DNA of 64,000 bases from Takakia lepidozioides (Eukaryota > Streptophyta > Takakiopsida > Takakiales > Takakiaceae), in NCBI GenBank assembly GCA_030704615.1, contig CM060731.1, forward strand, positions 85,974,756-86,038,755. Reading direction: 5' to 3'. Numbering within the stretch: position 1 is the stretch's first letter; each line of letters begins with the position of its first letter. Below the pieces are notes generated by a model. The model was not told the DNA's origin. It ran no database searches and worked only from the letters and a program-made list of their open reading frames with translations. The translations under genes and the position numbers were made by a program. Positions 1 to 10,859 of this stretch are shown piece by piece.

Positions 1-215
1 AGGAACCTGTGGCCTCCCTTCATCTGAGGGGTACCCTGTCTCTCTGGCTCCTTTGCAGCCAAATTCTTGATGTTTCTTTCGTGGATCTCTTGATCTGAAA
101 GAAGCGTCAAAGCAGCCGCGTTTTGATTCAGGTTCTTCATCGCTTGCTCGGTGAAGAGAGTGTGTTTGGGAGGGCAGTCACGGTACCACCCGCAATCCCC
201 AATTGCATCTGTTTC
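1..215 (-). CDS. Family X (ParB/methyltransferase-like) partial exon, copy A
   Basis: The minus strand is open and encodes about 65 residues that align with the middle exon of the two longer copies at 21164-21815 and from 56562. The shared core is Asp-Cys-x-Trp-Tyr-x-Asp-x-Pro-Pro, followed by a Gln/Asn-rich helix-like stretch and Leu-Ala-Ala-Lys-Glu-Pro-x-x-Gln-Gly-Thr-Pro, the last nearly the same as in the 21-kb copy. Both ends are missing: the 3' part lies beyond the window, and the upstream side is lost before the 345-931 repeat. No function is known for this exon; it joins the ParB-like and methyltransferase-like halves. Gene fragment or true exon cannot be decided here. Confidence 0.7.
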
Positions 216-344
216 TCTTCCACTGTCTGCACTCAAATTTCCTCTTCCCCTGTCTGCACTGAAATGTCGTGATCGTTACGACATCCCCTACAATATGAAT
301 AACCTTCATGTCTGCAAGTCTTTGTCTGCCTCCTCATTTCTGGG

Positions 345-931
345 AGAGAGGGAAGATATACATGTCATGTCAAGACATGGACAAGACCGCTAAGGTCATT
401 GTCATTGAAAGACAAAACAGCCCTTTACAGGGCACCATCTAACATTCTCTTTCATGTTTACAATCTCATTTGAATACCCAATTACATTTCAGGGTCTCTG
501 AAAAAACAGGGCGGGAGGGTGGGATTCCAGGTCATTCATATCATGAAAGCACCATAGTACACATCATCATCTCAAGAATCCATTTTAAACTCATTTCAAA
601 AACCAGATTGCAGGTTTGGTTTGAAGATGATGTTTTAGAACCAAGATATAAGCAAGATTCTTAAAAAAGAAGAAGAAACAACAGGGTAGAGCCCCCTTAA
701 GCAGGTATAGGCCTAGAATGGTATTTTAAGGCCTCATAAAATAGTTCTGCCAAGGTGAAAGAGTAGCTCAGAAACCCCTGTTTGTTATCAAGCCATGAAA
801 CCAAAATGATATGAGGGCCTTGAAGAATGTGTGTTATCTATCAAAGCCTATCCTTTTGATCCATCAGAGTCATACCAAGAGTACTCATTTCAGAGCCAAG
901 TATCAAGGCAGTCAAAGTAATAACTGCTATT
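345..931. repeat. 587-bp direct repeat, left copy
   Basis: This block is repeated at 2048-2634 in the same orientation and with the same length. I saw only two differences by eye (one base near 430 and one near 667). It does not start with TG or end with CA, and I see no target-site duplication outside the pair, so it is not a standard LTR. A 64-codon ORF in it is simply repeated in both copies and has no recognisable product. Confidence 0.9.
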
Positions 932-990
932 CAGCAGGCTGATAGTATTCAGAGCTGCTTTGTTTATGATATGTCCATCCAAAGACTATC

Positions 991-1937
991 TCATCGATGA
1001 GAATAGCCAAGTCCAAATTCCAAAAAAGCTTCTTTTATCAAGTTCCTAGGGTTTATCCACTCCATACCACGGTTTGGGTACAACATATGAATGAATCCCA
1101 AGGGAGCAGATTTTGCTGCCTGTTTTATGAATTTCCTGCCATGGGCATGAGTTTCAATTTGTCTACAACCATCCTCAAGACTAAACAACGCATCTGCACA
1201 TGCAAAGTAGAGGAACATACCAAAAATGAGATTTTTAAGATCTGTCCATGATCCAAAATCTCGTTTGCGTATTGGGGAGAACTCGTCAGTGATACGACGA
1301 GTCTTGTATGACTCCTGGCTGGCGATGTTGATGGTGGTATTGGAATTAGCACCCGAACCCCCAAGTGATGACCGATTCGTTGCTCTTGAATTCTCAGAGG
1401 TGTTGGTAGAGTATTGCCCCCTGCCAGAGCGTCCTCCTCTTTGGTAGAGACCTCTTCCACGACCAGGGGTGCCTTTGCCTCGAGTGGCATTGTTCTTGCC
1501 TTGTTGAAGAGGCGTCTGCCCCTCCATACGCTGCCGTTTGTAGCTATTGAATTGTGGCCTGGGAAGGCTGTCTGAAAAAGACCCAGGTTTCACAAGTTTC
1601 TCAATGTATCTGGCCCCCTTGGATTCTCCTAACTTCCCAAGCAACTTGGCTTGAGGGTCAATTGAGAATTCACAAGCTGCTTCCATTATGAAGCCCCGGG
1701 TCATCTGGAAGGTAATTTGTGCAAGAACAGCAGATCTGGCAGCCCGCATGATCCATACCAGAAAGCTGTAATACTTGGTTTGCACCGTATCCATCTTTTG
1801 CAATGCAGCATGGAAGTCACTTGGTGTGATTTGTGCGAGGGTTGCCTGCACAGCAGGAATTGGAGGAGGTAGTGGGGACTGATACCCCAGGGCTATGAGG
1901 TCCTCATTCCAGCTAGGACCTCCTTTGGTGACTTTCT
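991..1937 (-). CDS. RG-rich gag-like ORF between direct repeats
   Basis: An open frame of about 315 codons lies between the two 587-bp repeats. No early ATG is present; the first in-frame Met codon is at 1794, and the frame opens just after a TTGACAG that could be a splice acceptor. The N-terminal half is helical and mixed in composition. The middle (about 1400-1500) is an Arg-Gly-rich tract with several RGRG or RGG groups, as in nucleic-acid-binding gag or nucleocapsid proteins. The C-terminal part is unassigned. No reverse transcriptase, protease or zinc knuckle is seen. I infer a gag-like protein of a non-autonomous retroelement (DIRS/Ngaro-like elements are one option), but the family is not recognised. 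Confidence 0.45.
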
Positions 1938-2047
1938 GTCAAAGCCCCCCGAGAACATTTGTCAATATATCAAAATGAGAAGGTGAAAAGGAGAAAGGTA
2001 AGGGTAGATGGTGTGTACAAAAACCACTAAGTACACTGATCAAATAA

Positions 2048-2634
2048 AGAGAGGGAAGATATACATGTCATGTCAAGACATGGACAAGACCGCTAAGGTC
2101 ATTGTCATTGAAAGACAAAACAGCCCTTTACATGGCACCATCTAACATTCTCTTTCATGTTTACAATCTCATTTGAATACCCAATTACATTTCAGGGTCT
2201 CTGAAAAAACAGGGCGGGAGGGTGGGATTCCAGGTCATTCATATCATGAAAGCACCATAGTACACATCATCATCTCAAGAATCCATTTTAAACTCATTTC
2301 AAAAACCAGATTGCAGGTTTGGTTTGAAGATGATGTTTTAGAACCAAGATATAAGCAAGATTCTTAAAAAGGAAGAAGAAACAACAGGGTAGAGCCCCCT
2401 TAAGCAGGTATAGGCCTAGAATGGTATTTTAAGGCCTCATAAAATAGTTCTGCCAAGGTGAAAGAGTAGCTCAGAAACCCCTGTTTGTTATCAAGCCATG
2501 AAACCAAAATGATATGAGGGCCTTGAAGAATGTGTGTTATCTATCAAAGCCTATCCTTTTGATCCATCAGAGTCATACCAAGAGTACTCATTTCAGAGCC
2601 AAGTATCAAGGCAGTCAAAGTAATAACTGCTATT
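2048..2634. repeat. 587-bp direct repeat, right copy
   Basis: Partner of 345-931, with 1116 bp between the copies. The near identity points to a recent duplication or retroelement insertion. Confidence 0.9.
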
Positions 2635-3767
2635 TTGTATCCTTGTATCCTTCATAGCTAAACTCCTACACATGCAAATGTGGTTGTAAAAAACCATAAA
2701 CAGGGGTAAGGAGAGAAGCAGATCCTCATTGGAGCCATCTTGGAGCAGGTCTGAAGCGGCATGGTGACAATTTGAAACAGCAGATGGCATCAGCAGCTTA
2801 GGTAGCAGCAGTATCCACACTTGCAAGAACAGGAACTGCAAGCTTCAAGAAATCAAGACAAGTGAAGACCCTCACCTGTGCCCGTCCCAAAAACCACCAC
2901 ATAGCGATGTGTGTTAGTGAGGATGCAGTAGGTAAATGGCAGGTCTTCACAGTTGCTATCCATGTCAGTGTTGAATTCTAAAGCAAGTACAGATCACAAT
3001 TCAAGCAATGGTAAACTCAAAAAACCTTGAGTGTTTGTAGTATGCCCTGCGCCATGGCGTCCAACAGATCGTCTCCAACAGAACGCAATCAGAGTAGAAG
3101 CGTTCACAGATAGAGAATGGCTCATACACAAAGAGAGAGCAACATGTAATCTGTAGATAAATAGAGATAGAGTACTTCCCAACAAGGAGTAAAAGCGCCG
3201 CTGCAAAATAAAGAACCATGAGTTCCTGATCAGAGCAATCACGGCTTTGTCGTCTGCCATAGAAGAATCTGTTTAACCACCAATGCGCATCCCAAGAGCC
3301 AGCAATCACGAGTACCATGTAGCAGCAGGGGAGCAGGTTTATACGGCGCATCATCAAGGTTCACTGAAGCACGAGTTCAGTGCTGTGAAGTGTGTCGGCC
3401 TGCTTAGGGCAAAACTTCCCGATTTTTCATCCAGGATGGATGAAATATCACATTTTACCAAGAGAGGCATTTTGTCACTGGATGACATCCCATAGAAATG
3501 TATCTTTTAGGGTTATGGTATAGGCTTAGGTTTAATAACTGTCATCATTTATGATGGTAGTTTTATTATTCTCTTGGATTTTATAATAGGTAACCATTAT
3601 TTATGTAGATCATCCAGTTTAGATGAAAAAAATAGATGGTAACTCTAGCTTTCTGTATATTAAGTTTCATCATCCAATAATAAAATAAAATCATCCAGAT
3701 TTGGATGAAAAAGGCAGGGATGAAAAACTAAATAACCTCAAAAGGTTAAGGCCAGATGAAATCCAAA
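2635..3767. other. No gene recognised; AT-rich with CATCCA/TGGATGA repeats
   Basis: Only short ORFs without recognisable domains occur here. From about 3420 to 3720 the motif TCATCCA and its complement TGGATGA recur (near 3425, 3608, 3665 and 3695), partly as imperfect inverted repeats in AT-rich DNA. This could be a decayed MITE. Confidence 0.35.
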
Positions 3768-3827
3768 GAGTTATAGAGGGAGAGGGAGAGAGGGAGAGAG
3801 AGGGGGCAAAGAAAGAGAAACAGAGAG
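3768..3827. repeat. GA-rich purine tract
   Basis: About 60 bp of almost pure purine built from GAGAGGGA-type units, just upstream of the GC-rich transposon end. Confidence 0.7.
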
Positions 3828-3829
3828 GT

Positions 3830-4372
3830 GGGGGCCCCTCCTAGAGTCCCGTCCCCCGTCCCCACCTCCTATCCCTGCCCCTTAACTGAAAGAAAAAGGC
3901 AGCCCCTCTTTGCGACCCCCATTCGTCGCAAGCTGGAAAAAACCCGTCGCAAAACCCCCCTTGCGACGCCCTGCCATCGCAGTGGCCTTTTTGCCCTTCA
4001 TGCACTGTACGACGGCTGGGCGTCGCAAGGAGGGGTTGTTCCGTTTGCGACGTTCTGGCGTCGCAAGAAATGGCTGCATTATTGCCCTTCATGCCACCTT
4101 GCGTCGAAGACTGGCCCCGGTGCTGGGGGGCGACGCTTCGGCGTTGCAAGGAAGGGCTGCCTTTTGCCCTTCATGCCACCTTGCGACGTCCGGGCGTCAT
4201 CGCCTGGCCCCGGCGCTAGGTTGCGACGCGCGGGGTTTGTTTGCAACGCCCCAGCGTCGCAAAAAAACGCCGTGGGTTTGGCGTCGCAAGCTCAGCGCTG
4301 CGCGGGGCGTGGGGGCACGGCTGGCATCGCAAAAAACCCCAACACACCCACCCCCCCCCATTTGCTGTAGTG
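3830..4372 (-). mobile_element. CACTA-type transposon end (reads in from 4372)
   Basis: Read on the minus strand, the element starts at 4372 with CACTACAGCAAATGGGGGGG and then carries many copies of TTGCGACG or CGTCGCAA over 500 bp of very GC-rich DNA. CACTA termini followed by subterminal GCGACG-type motifs are typical of plant CACTA (En/Spm, CMC superfamily) elements. Two related ends lie at 43688 and 54651. The other end is not seen, so the left border is approximate. The end interrupts a gag reading frame (4373-5009). The ORFs in this stretch are by-products of the GC-rich repeats. Confidence 0.65.
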
Positions 4373-5009
4373 ATGGAGCCAGTTTCGCCACAAAGTTGAA
4401 GACCATTTCTGGTTCTGCTATATCCGCGACTTCAAACACCAGCACATTGAAAACCTGCACATAGCCTCGAATGTCATTTGTCTGCTTCAAGTTCCTCATC
4501 TTGTCCTTGACAAGCCAAGACGTGGGGTACAAATTGATTCTTCACGAGTTCATTGAACCCACGCCAGCTCATGGCCTCCGGCTTGGCCCTTGGTCCCGAA
4601 GGCGATTCTGCCACTATTGTTGAGCATAGCCCTTTCAAATAGATGGGACCCACTTCCACTCGGTCTTCGTCACTCAGCTTGGCCGCTTGGAAATATTGCT
4701 CAAACTCCAACAACCAAGTATTGAGCGCCTTCCAATTTCAGACACTCTCAAAGGTGCCGGGCTCTTTTGGCTTAACCTTGAACTTTGCCTTTGTGGAAGT
4801 GGCATTTGCAGCTTTCACCACATCCTTCAAAGTCCCACCAATCTGAGCCAACAACTTTTTCCAAAATGCTGGCGACATCTGGGACATTTGCTAGTCCGGG
4901 GGCGGCTCAACGAAATCCTCGGGCTCCGATTTTTTAGGTGGTTCTTGATTTTGGGCAGCATCATCCTCTGAGAGATATTTCTCTCTTCCCCATGCTGCTC
5001 CAACGTCAC
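4373..5009 (-). pseudogene. Retrotransposon gag fragment (Ty3/gypsy type)
   Basis: The minus strand shows the retrotransposon gag signature: a helix ending Phe-Glu-Gln-Tyr-Phe, a Met-Ser-Trp-x-x-Phe segment, a Phe-Val-Pro segment, then Lys-Met-Arg-Asn-Leu-Lys-Gln-Thr followed by Gly-Tyr-Val-x-x-Phe and a hydrophobic end. The frame changes near 4530 between the Phe-Val-Pro and Lys-Met-Arg-Asn parts. The C-terminal end is cut by the CACTA-type end at 4372. The 5' leader toward 5281 has an open frame without a clear domain. Protease and pol are absent. This is a dead fragment older than the CACTA insertion. Confidence 0.6.
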
Positions 5010-5281
5010 GTCGCCCCCACCGGGCTTACTAGATTAATCAACTTTCGGGCCATTCCGCTTTTGCTTGGCCTTGCCCGACCCCATGGTGATCCCCTGCCCT
5101 CAAGGCAAAGGGCTGCGACAGCCACTGCCCCCACCATAGGGACAGTCCCTCTTGTATCCTGACCCATTGCCCTTAAGGCAAATGGCCGCGACACAAGACA
5201 CTTCTCTTTTGGTGTAAGAGCTATTTTTCCAAGCTCTGAAACCCTAAGTGCACATATAAGCACTCTCCCTTGAAAAACCAT

Positions 5282-8200
5282 GCAAGCCTTGTCATATAAG
5301 AGCTCTCCTAGCTCTCATACACATATACAAGTGCAAACTAATACTTTGCACTCATAGATGTAAGCATCGTCTTCTTCTAGTAGTACACCTATGGCGGCGA
5401 GAGAGGTCTCGGGAGGCTCGACTAGAAGAAGATGAGCCTTCCTGAGCCTCTCGTGGAGATAACCCTCTCCACGTCCCAAGTAAAATTTGTCATCTCACTT
5501 GGTCCAATGCCAATTAAATACAAATATAAATATAAATTGTCCTAATTAACTAGAAATACATCATTTCTAATTAACCATGATTAAAACCATGACAAAGAGT
5601 TGAAATAATTGCTTGCCATAGCTATAGAACACAAGAAGCAACTCACTCCAACTCTATTATCCTTGGGAAAGCTCCATGGTACACAAACCGGTGGGTAGCT
5701 AGTGACCTCCAAGCTTCCAAGATTCCTAACATTGCAAGGCCCGTTGGCTTTCTTGCCCTAGAAGTATGGTCGAAAGGTAATATGACCCGCGACAATGGTG
5801 ATGTCATTCAATGGGCATGGGTGAGCATGTAAAGTGCCGCTAAGCCCATGAACAGCCCCGATCCAGTCATTTTGATCCAAACTGAGTGGACCTACTTAGG
5901 AAATTTCTATAAAATAGAAGTTTTTTTTTTGGCAAAGTTGAGCTATGCGGCAACATTATTTTGTATGATTTTGCTTCATATCTCCAGCAGACTTAAACTA
6001 CAGAGAGTTCACTGTGGTTAAAAATTAACTAGCGACCACAATGTGGTCGCTTGGGACATTGGTGCAGGTCAAATGGACGCCATACATTGGGTCTTAAAGG
6101 GAAGGAGAGCACCTCATTAGTATATTTGAAAGCAATCAACTTGGTTTTTTCTAATCCGGGTCGAGCTTCCGATTGCCAACCAGTCTGGCCTTGTTGCCTT
6201 GTCTGCGACTTTAGGGGGGTGCTACCGCCGGGTCTTGTTAGAAAGAAAAGGAATATTCCTTTTCAACAAAAACCCCAACTTCAAGTACCAACAGGTGTCG
6301 GAATGACTCTCTCGGCCTACCGGCCTCGCCCTAGTGACTCACTAGGAGGGGCCGCGTTCTCTAGTACATTAAGTGCAATTCTAGACAGAAGGGGGCAAGC
6401 CTGACAGGGACAGAAGAAGCAGAGTTGGGTGGGGAGTGTGCAGCAATTGTGCGCCGCAGCAGCAGTGACAGTGCAGCGTACCTGCTCGTTCCGTCGCAGT
6501 ACGTTTCCGTGGCTACTGTTCCGTATGGAGCACTAAATGCTCCGTAGTACGGTCCTGGCTTTCCGTGGTGTCAGGTAATCCATCAGAGAATATACTATAC
6601 TGCACGTGGCATATGCGTCTTGAGTGGACGGCAACGAGCGCGAAACTGGATATGGCCACGTGTGCCGCTCCACCTGTCCCTCGCTTTACTTTCCGCCAAC
6701 CGCTTTCCCGTCGTCGTGACAGATATTTTTCTGTTAGGGTTCTGTATGTTTTTTTTGGATGTCGGGCAGAAAGGTTTTATTTCGAGCACTCATCATGGAC
6801 AAACAGACACAGTCAGAACCTTTGACTTATTAGGCCAAAGGCAACTTTGATGGTAATTTGTATTACTATCTCGGTCATAAACCTTACACATTTGTATAAC
6901 CTGTTTTTGTTGGATGAGCACGTGTCCTCCTTGTCACCCAACTACGTGTTTACAAGGATGTTGTGATCGTAGATCAAAATGCACTGGGTAAGTTGGCCTA
7001 TGACTGAACAGGCGTCTATGACCAAACACCCCATTAACGCTTCTGTCAGTACCTATGACCATGTAGTGCTGGTCCCAAGACTCTCCATTTTTGTCACTTG
7101 GCAATCAATCATTTGATATAACCCCCTGAAAAGTGTGAGTGGTCATAGATTTCTTGGTGTATACAAGCATTCTGATTGGTTCGAGTTTGAAACCCTACAA
7201 CTTTGTGTAGGATTCATGAAATCAGTTCCAAGTTTGTGGTTGCCCCATATGTGGGACACCTTATGAAATTTACCTGAGGTAAAAATGACTAAAATTCACT
7301 GTTAGATTTTTCACCATCGTTATTTGAACGGTCATAGGCCAACATACCTAGGACCAAGGTAAGGTCACCCACCCTTCAAGCACAAGTTCCTACTGAAGCA
7401 TGGCCAATAATCTCTTTCTAGAAGCCCATTGGATAGAACATGTAGATGCCATGACGGCATCTTCAATTACAAAAGAAATAGTGAAATTATAGTATTTTTC
7501 TACACCTCAATTCTTATGGGGCCTAGCCTGCTTTTACACTATGACATTTGTTGGGAAACAAAATGAAAAAAAATTATGAGTTTAGGGTTTTAAAACAGCA
7601 GTCACAAGGCATCAGAGAGGATGCCGCTGAAGAAGCTTCGGGAAGGAACCTTCGATGGAATGGAGGGCTCGCTGCCGTGCAGCGCACGCTGCGTGGGCCG
7701 CGTGATGACCCCCATTTTGGTGTGCGATCGATCTATTTAAATCTTATGTAAATTAATGCGTGCTTGGGTTGTTTCCCATTCTGTAGGCTCCAACCCAGTA
7801 ATATCTTACATTTTCCTTGACTCTCCACTCAACCTACCGGTCCACTGACATGTGTGTGCGTGTGAACAATGCACAACTTAAATAGTGCGGCATGGGTTCA
7901 CGATGTTTCAAATGTAGTTTATGGCGTTGTTGGGATTTACTATGCAAACCATCACGTGGGCACAATTGTTACTGGATGTTACCAAGATTCGTGGGTCTGG
8001 CAAGAATAATATTGCTGTTTTTGTTCCATGTTGAGTGCATTTGAGCATGAAGATTCTGGTGGTCCACAACGAGAGAGTAGTCGGAAGGTTCTGATGGGTC
8101 TGGTCCCCTGCCTTTACGCTGACACCTTCAGAAATTTTGATAGTGTATTTCTAGGGCGGGGTTCTGATGCGTAAAGCACTTTTAGATTTGTTTCTTTGTT

Positions 8201-9491
8201 ATCTGACCTACCTTGTGACGCGGAACCTACGCCATTCAACGGAAGGGTCCACAGATTTAATGTTCTTTACCTATACAGGAAGGCCCCGAGTGGAGGGCGT
8301 ACCGCCCAAGGCCCTAGGGCATAAACTTCAAGGGGCGCCCCACACGAGGGTCTTCCTCTGCGTAAAGAAATGGGATGATCTTTTTTTTGATGATCAAAGA
8401 AATGGGACTGGCGAAGGAAAAGATCTTTGAGGTAAAAGATAAGGAACCGTCGTAGGTGTGCATTTGGTATACAAAGTGTAATGTGCATTATACTTTTTTG
8501 TATTGCCCTCATACTCGTGGCTGGCTATTACGCTCTACAACAAAACGATATTAACGAAGAGAAATCGCCCAGTTCTTTACGCATGGGAAGACCCTCCACT
8601 CATGGCTTTCCCCTACATGTAATGGTGCCAGTGTTTTCTTTTTCATTTTTTCAAAATCGCTAGAGGGGCCACATGTAAATTATACCCAGCGCCCATGTGG
8701 CAAGAATAACGAGGTAGCAGGGTTAAGAAAGTGGGCTATATAACATGAGACATGGTTTAACAGGCCCATGTAGGCAAAATCAGGCTCCTGATATTCAACT
8801 ACTGGTGCTTTCAGTTAATTTTTCTGATTTTTATCCCCCATAACTTATTTGCATTTTCATTCATTTTTTTTCCAGGTTGAAATCTCATGATTTTTCGCCA
8901 GGCAAAAAAAAACATCTTGTCTTCATATTCACTCCAATTTTGCATAAAATTGGTGTAGAGTCATACAGGATCGACAGTAAAGTATGTTGGAGAAGCTTCT
9001 GTAAAAAAAAAAAAGTGGCCGAAACATTTGAACAAAGTTGTACTATGTATGATAACAAAACAGATGGATGCGTAGTCTAACAACAAGGAGTCTTGCTGTG
9101 AATGGGTATGTACCGATCGTCTGCGAGACTGCAGTCACGGTTATGCCCTTTGCTGACCTCCTCAAAATTGCTCGAAGAAGAAAGCACAAGAACGGGAGGA
9201 CGTCCAAGAACAGGATGATCAGAATCTTGCAGACGATTCATAATATCTGTGTACCTGTACTCCTGTAAACGAGTAGATGGTGTAGATCGTAAAAGATACG
9301 CGCCACATCAACCATCTACAACTAGGTCCATGCACTTCCAAATTGCATCAAACCTGTGCAAATCCATACCGCTATTATGAAATGGAGCAACCCACCAAGT
9401 GATGAGTTGTGGAATTACAGCGGAGTCTCTTTAGGTACACGTAGTACAGATGCTTGCAAGGGCAGTATGATGCCCCCTTATTCGCCATGAT
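5282..9491. other. 4.2 kb without a recognised gene
   Basis: No ORF here has a recognisable domain; the longest run to about 115 codons with unusual composition. Visible structures are a TCTTCTTCTAGT / ACTAGAAGAAGA inverted repeat near 5360-5435, a perfect 10-bp inverted repeat at 6031-6051, several TATGACC / GGTCATA motifs between 6995 and 7340, and A- or T-runs. The region may hold decayed MITEs, but no boundaries can be given. Confidence 0.4.
6031..6051. repeat. Perfect 10-bp inverted repeat
   Basis: AGCGACCACA, one spacer base, TGTGGTCGCT. The AGCGAC core recalls the subterminal motifs of the CACTA-type ends elsewhere in the window, but no terminus is seen next to it. Confidence 0.6.
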
Positions 9492-10277
9492 CTAGAAGTT
9501 GGTGCAATTGCAGGTGGGTAATTCTGAAATGGAGATGGTGTACGCCTCATTGCGAACAGCTGAGCCTGCCGTGGCCATCTGATACACACGCCCAAAGCCT
9601 GGCGGAAGCACTTCTGTCGAACTCTGGATTGTACAGTTTATCCAAAGTGCATTCCCCATCCTTGTCTCGTTCACTTTTGAGGGAGGTCGCCGCCTCTTCG
9701 GTTTCCCCCAACGGTGTGTAGGATGCTTAGAGCTGTCGTGTCCCATTGTTCTTGCTCTCACAGGGGTCGGTGGTGGAGGTTGTGGAAGCGGAAATGGTTG
9801 TCTGGGGATGTCAGTGCGCTGCACCATCCAAAATCCTGCGGCGGTAAGCCGTCGGCCTCAACCTGACTCAGATCGCAGCCTACTTCCACCGGCCACACCC
9901 GGGGAGCCTCTGGCATTGTTTGTATGCCGTACTTGGGTTTTCCATACACACAAATCATAATGTCGTGCCTGCAGAACCAGAACTGGGTGGTTGTCGCCTC
10001 CGCAAACTTTGCATGGACAAATCTTCTGTAAAAGTAGGAGCAGGGACAGCCCCATCTGGATTCCTCCTTATCATTTCTAAACAACGTTGCCGTGTATCCA
10101 CTCGAATTGCGGAACACCTGCCTCGAAACGACGGCTTTGTGCAAGCAATTCTCCACTGTGACGCAGACACAGTCGTCTCCACAATGGCTTGGCCATACTG
10201 CATAACAGCGGGCAGAATCTGGGGCAAGCGAGCGGTGGGAATTTCTCGCACGGAAATTTGTCTAGATCTTAACATAT
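9492..10277 (-). pseudogene. SWIM-type (Mutator-like) transposase C-terminal remnant
   Basis: Pieces in two minus-strand frames align, in the same order, with the SWIM-containing end of the transposase at 33456-34286. The shared points are a Phe-Trp-Phe-Cys segment with a nearby Cys-Val, then Val-Trp-Pro-Val-x-Val-Gly, then a Thr-Glu-Val-x-x-Pro-Gly-x-Gly-Arg-Val segment and a Pro-x-Cys-x-Cys start of a SWIM zinc finger. The second half of the finger (Cys-x-His) is missing. Frame breaks occur near 9800 and near 10060-10150. This is a decayed partial copy of the same transposase family. Confidence 0.6.
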
Positions 10278-10752
10278 CTAATAGCACCTTTGGCAACGTA
10301 AAAGACAAGTAAGTGTGCATCTTGTATTTAGACCACATCTGAGCTCCTTGTACAATATTTTGATGGGTGAAAATACACGGTTTTTGTCGCAGAGGCGCCG
10401 TATATAATGTATTGTTCCATACCTTGTTGATTTCATCGCCTGTAACATTAGACTACACAAATTGAAAATCAAGTTCGTTCTTGTCTTCCATGTAGTATCC
10501 AACCATTCCAATATATGTATGTAGGCCTATCTCTCTTAGCAACTTGCAATGCACGACGTGACCAGGTGGAGTTATTTTTGGGTCATCCCATCCTAGGTGT
10601 TTTTTAATTAATTTGTTAAGCATCACCAAGCTGGAAACAAACACTTTCATACCATTTGCAAGTGGAGATGGAAGACCAATCCACCTCTTTCCAAAGAGCA
10701 GAGCCCACTTAGAACTGACGAAGGAATACTTCCATTTTTTGCAAACAAGCAT
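10278..10752 (-). other. Coding-like fragment of unknown family
   Basis: Minus-strand segments in shifted frames look like protein: 10752-10453 encodes about 99 residues with Gly-Lys-Arg-Trp-Ile-Gly, a Gly-Trp-Asp-Asp segment and a Gly-Met-Val-Gly-Tyr-Tyr-Met-Glu-Asp-Lys segment, and the frame 10511-10278 continues with similar character. It sits just 5' of the SWIM remnant but matches no part of the 33-37 kb transposase. A Gly-Tyr-x-x-x-Asp-Lys pattern is found in some rolling-circle replication proteins, but the likeness is too weak to name. It may be a separate transposon protein fused or inserted here. Confidence 0.3.
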
Positions 10753-10859
10753 GGTCGAATATATCTGCTCCCCCCAACAGCGATTGTGACGCTAGCTTGC
10801 ATGAACTTCTTCCCTTCCCTGTATTGCTCCTTTGCCCTGTCTCTTGCTATCCCCTTCAT

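Noticed and set aside
470-664. Identical 64-codon ORFs at 470-664 and 2173-2367 as a conserved gene
   Set aside because: They are identical only because the 587-bp block is duplicated; no protein-like features.
3830-4372. GC-rich ORFs of 100-180 codons
   Set aside because: They come from GCGACG-type subterminal repeats of a transposon end; open frames on both strands are expected from composition.
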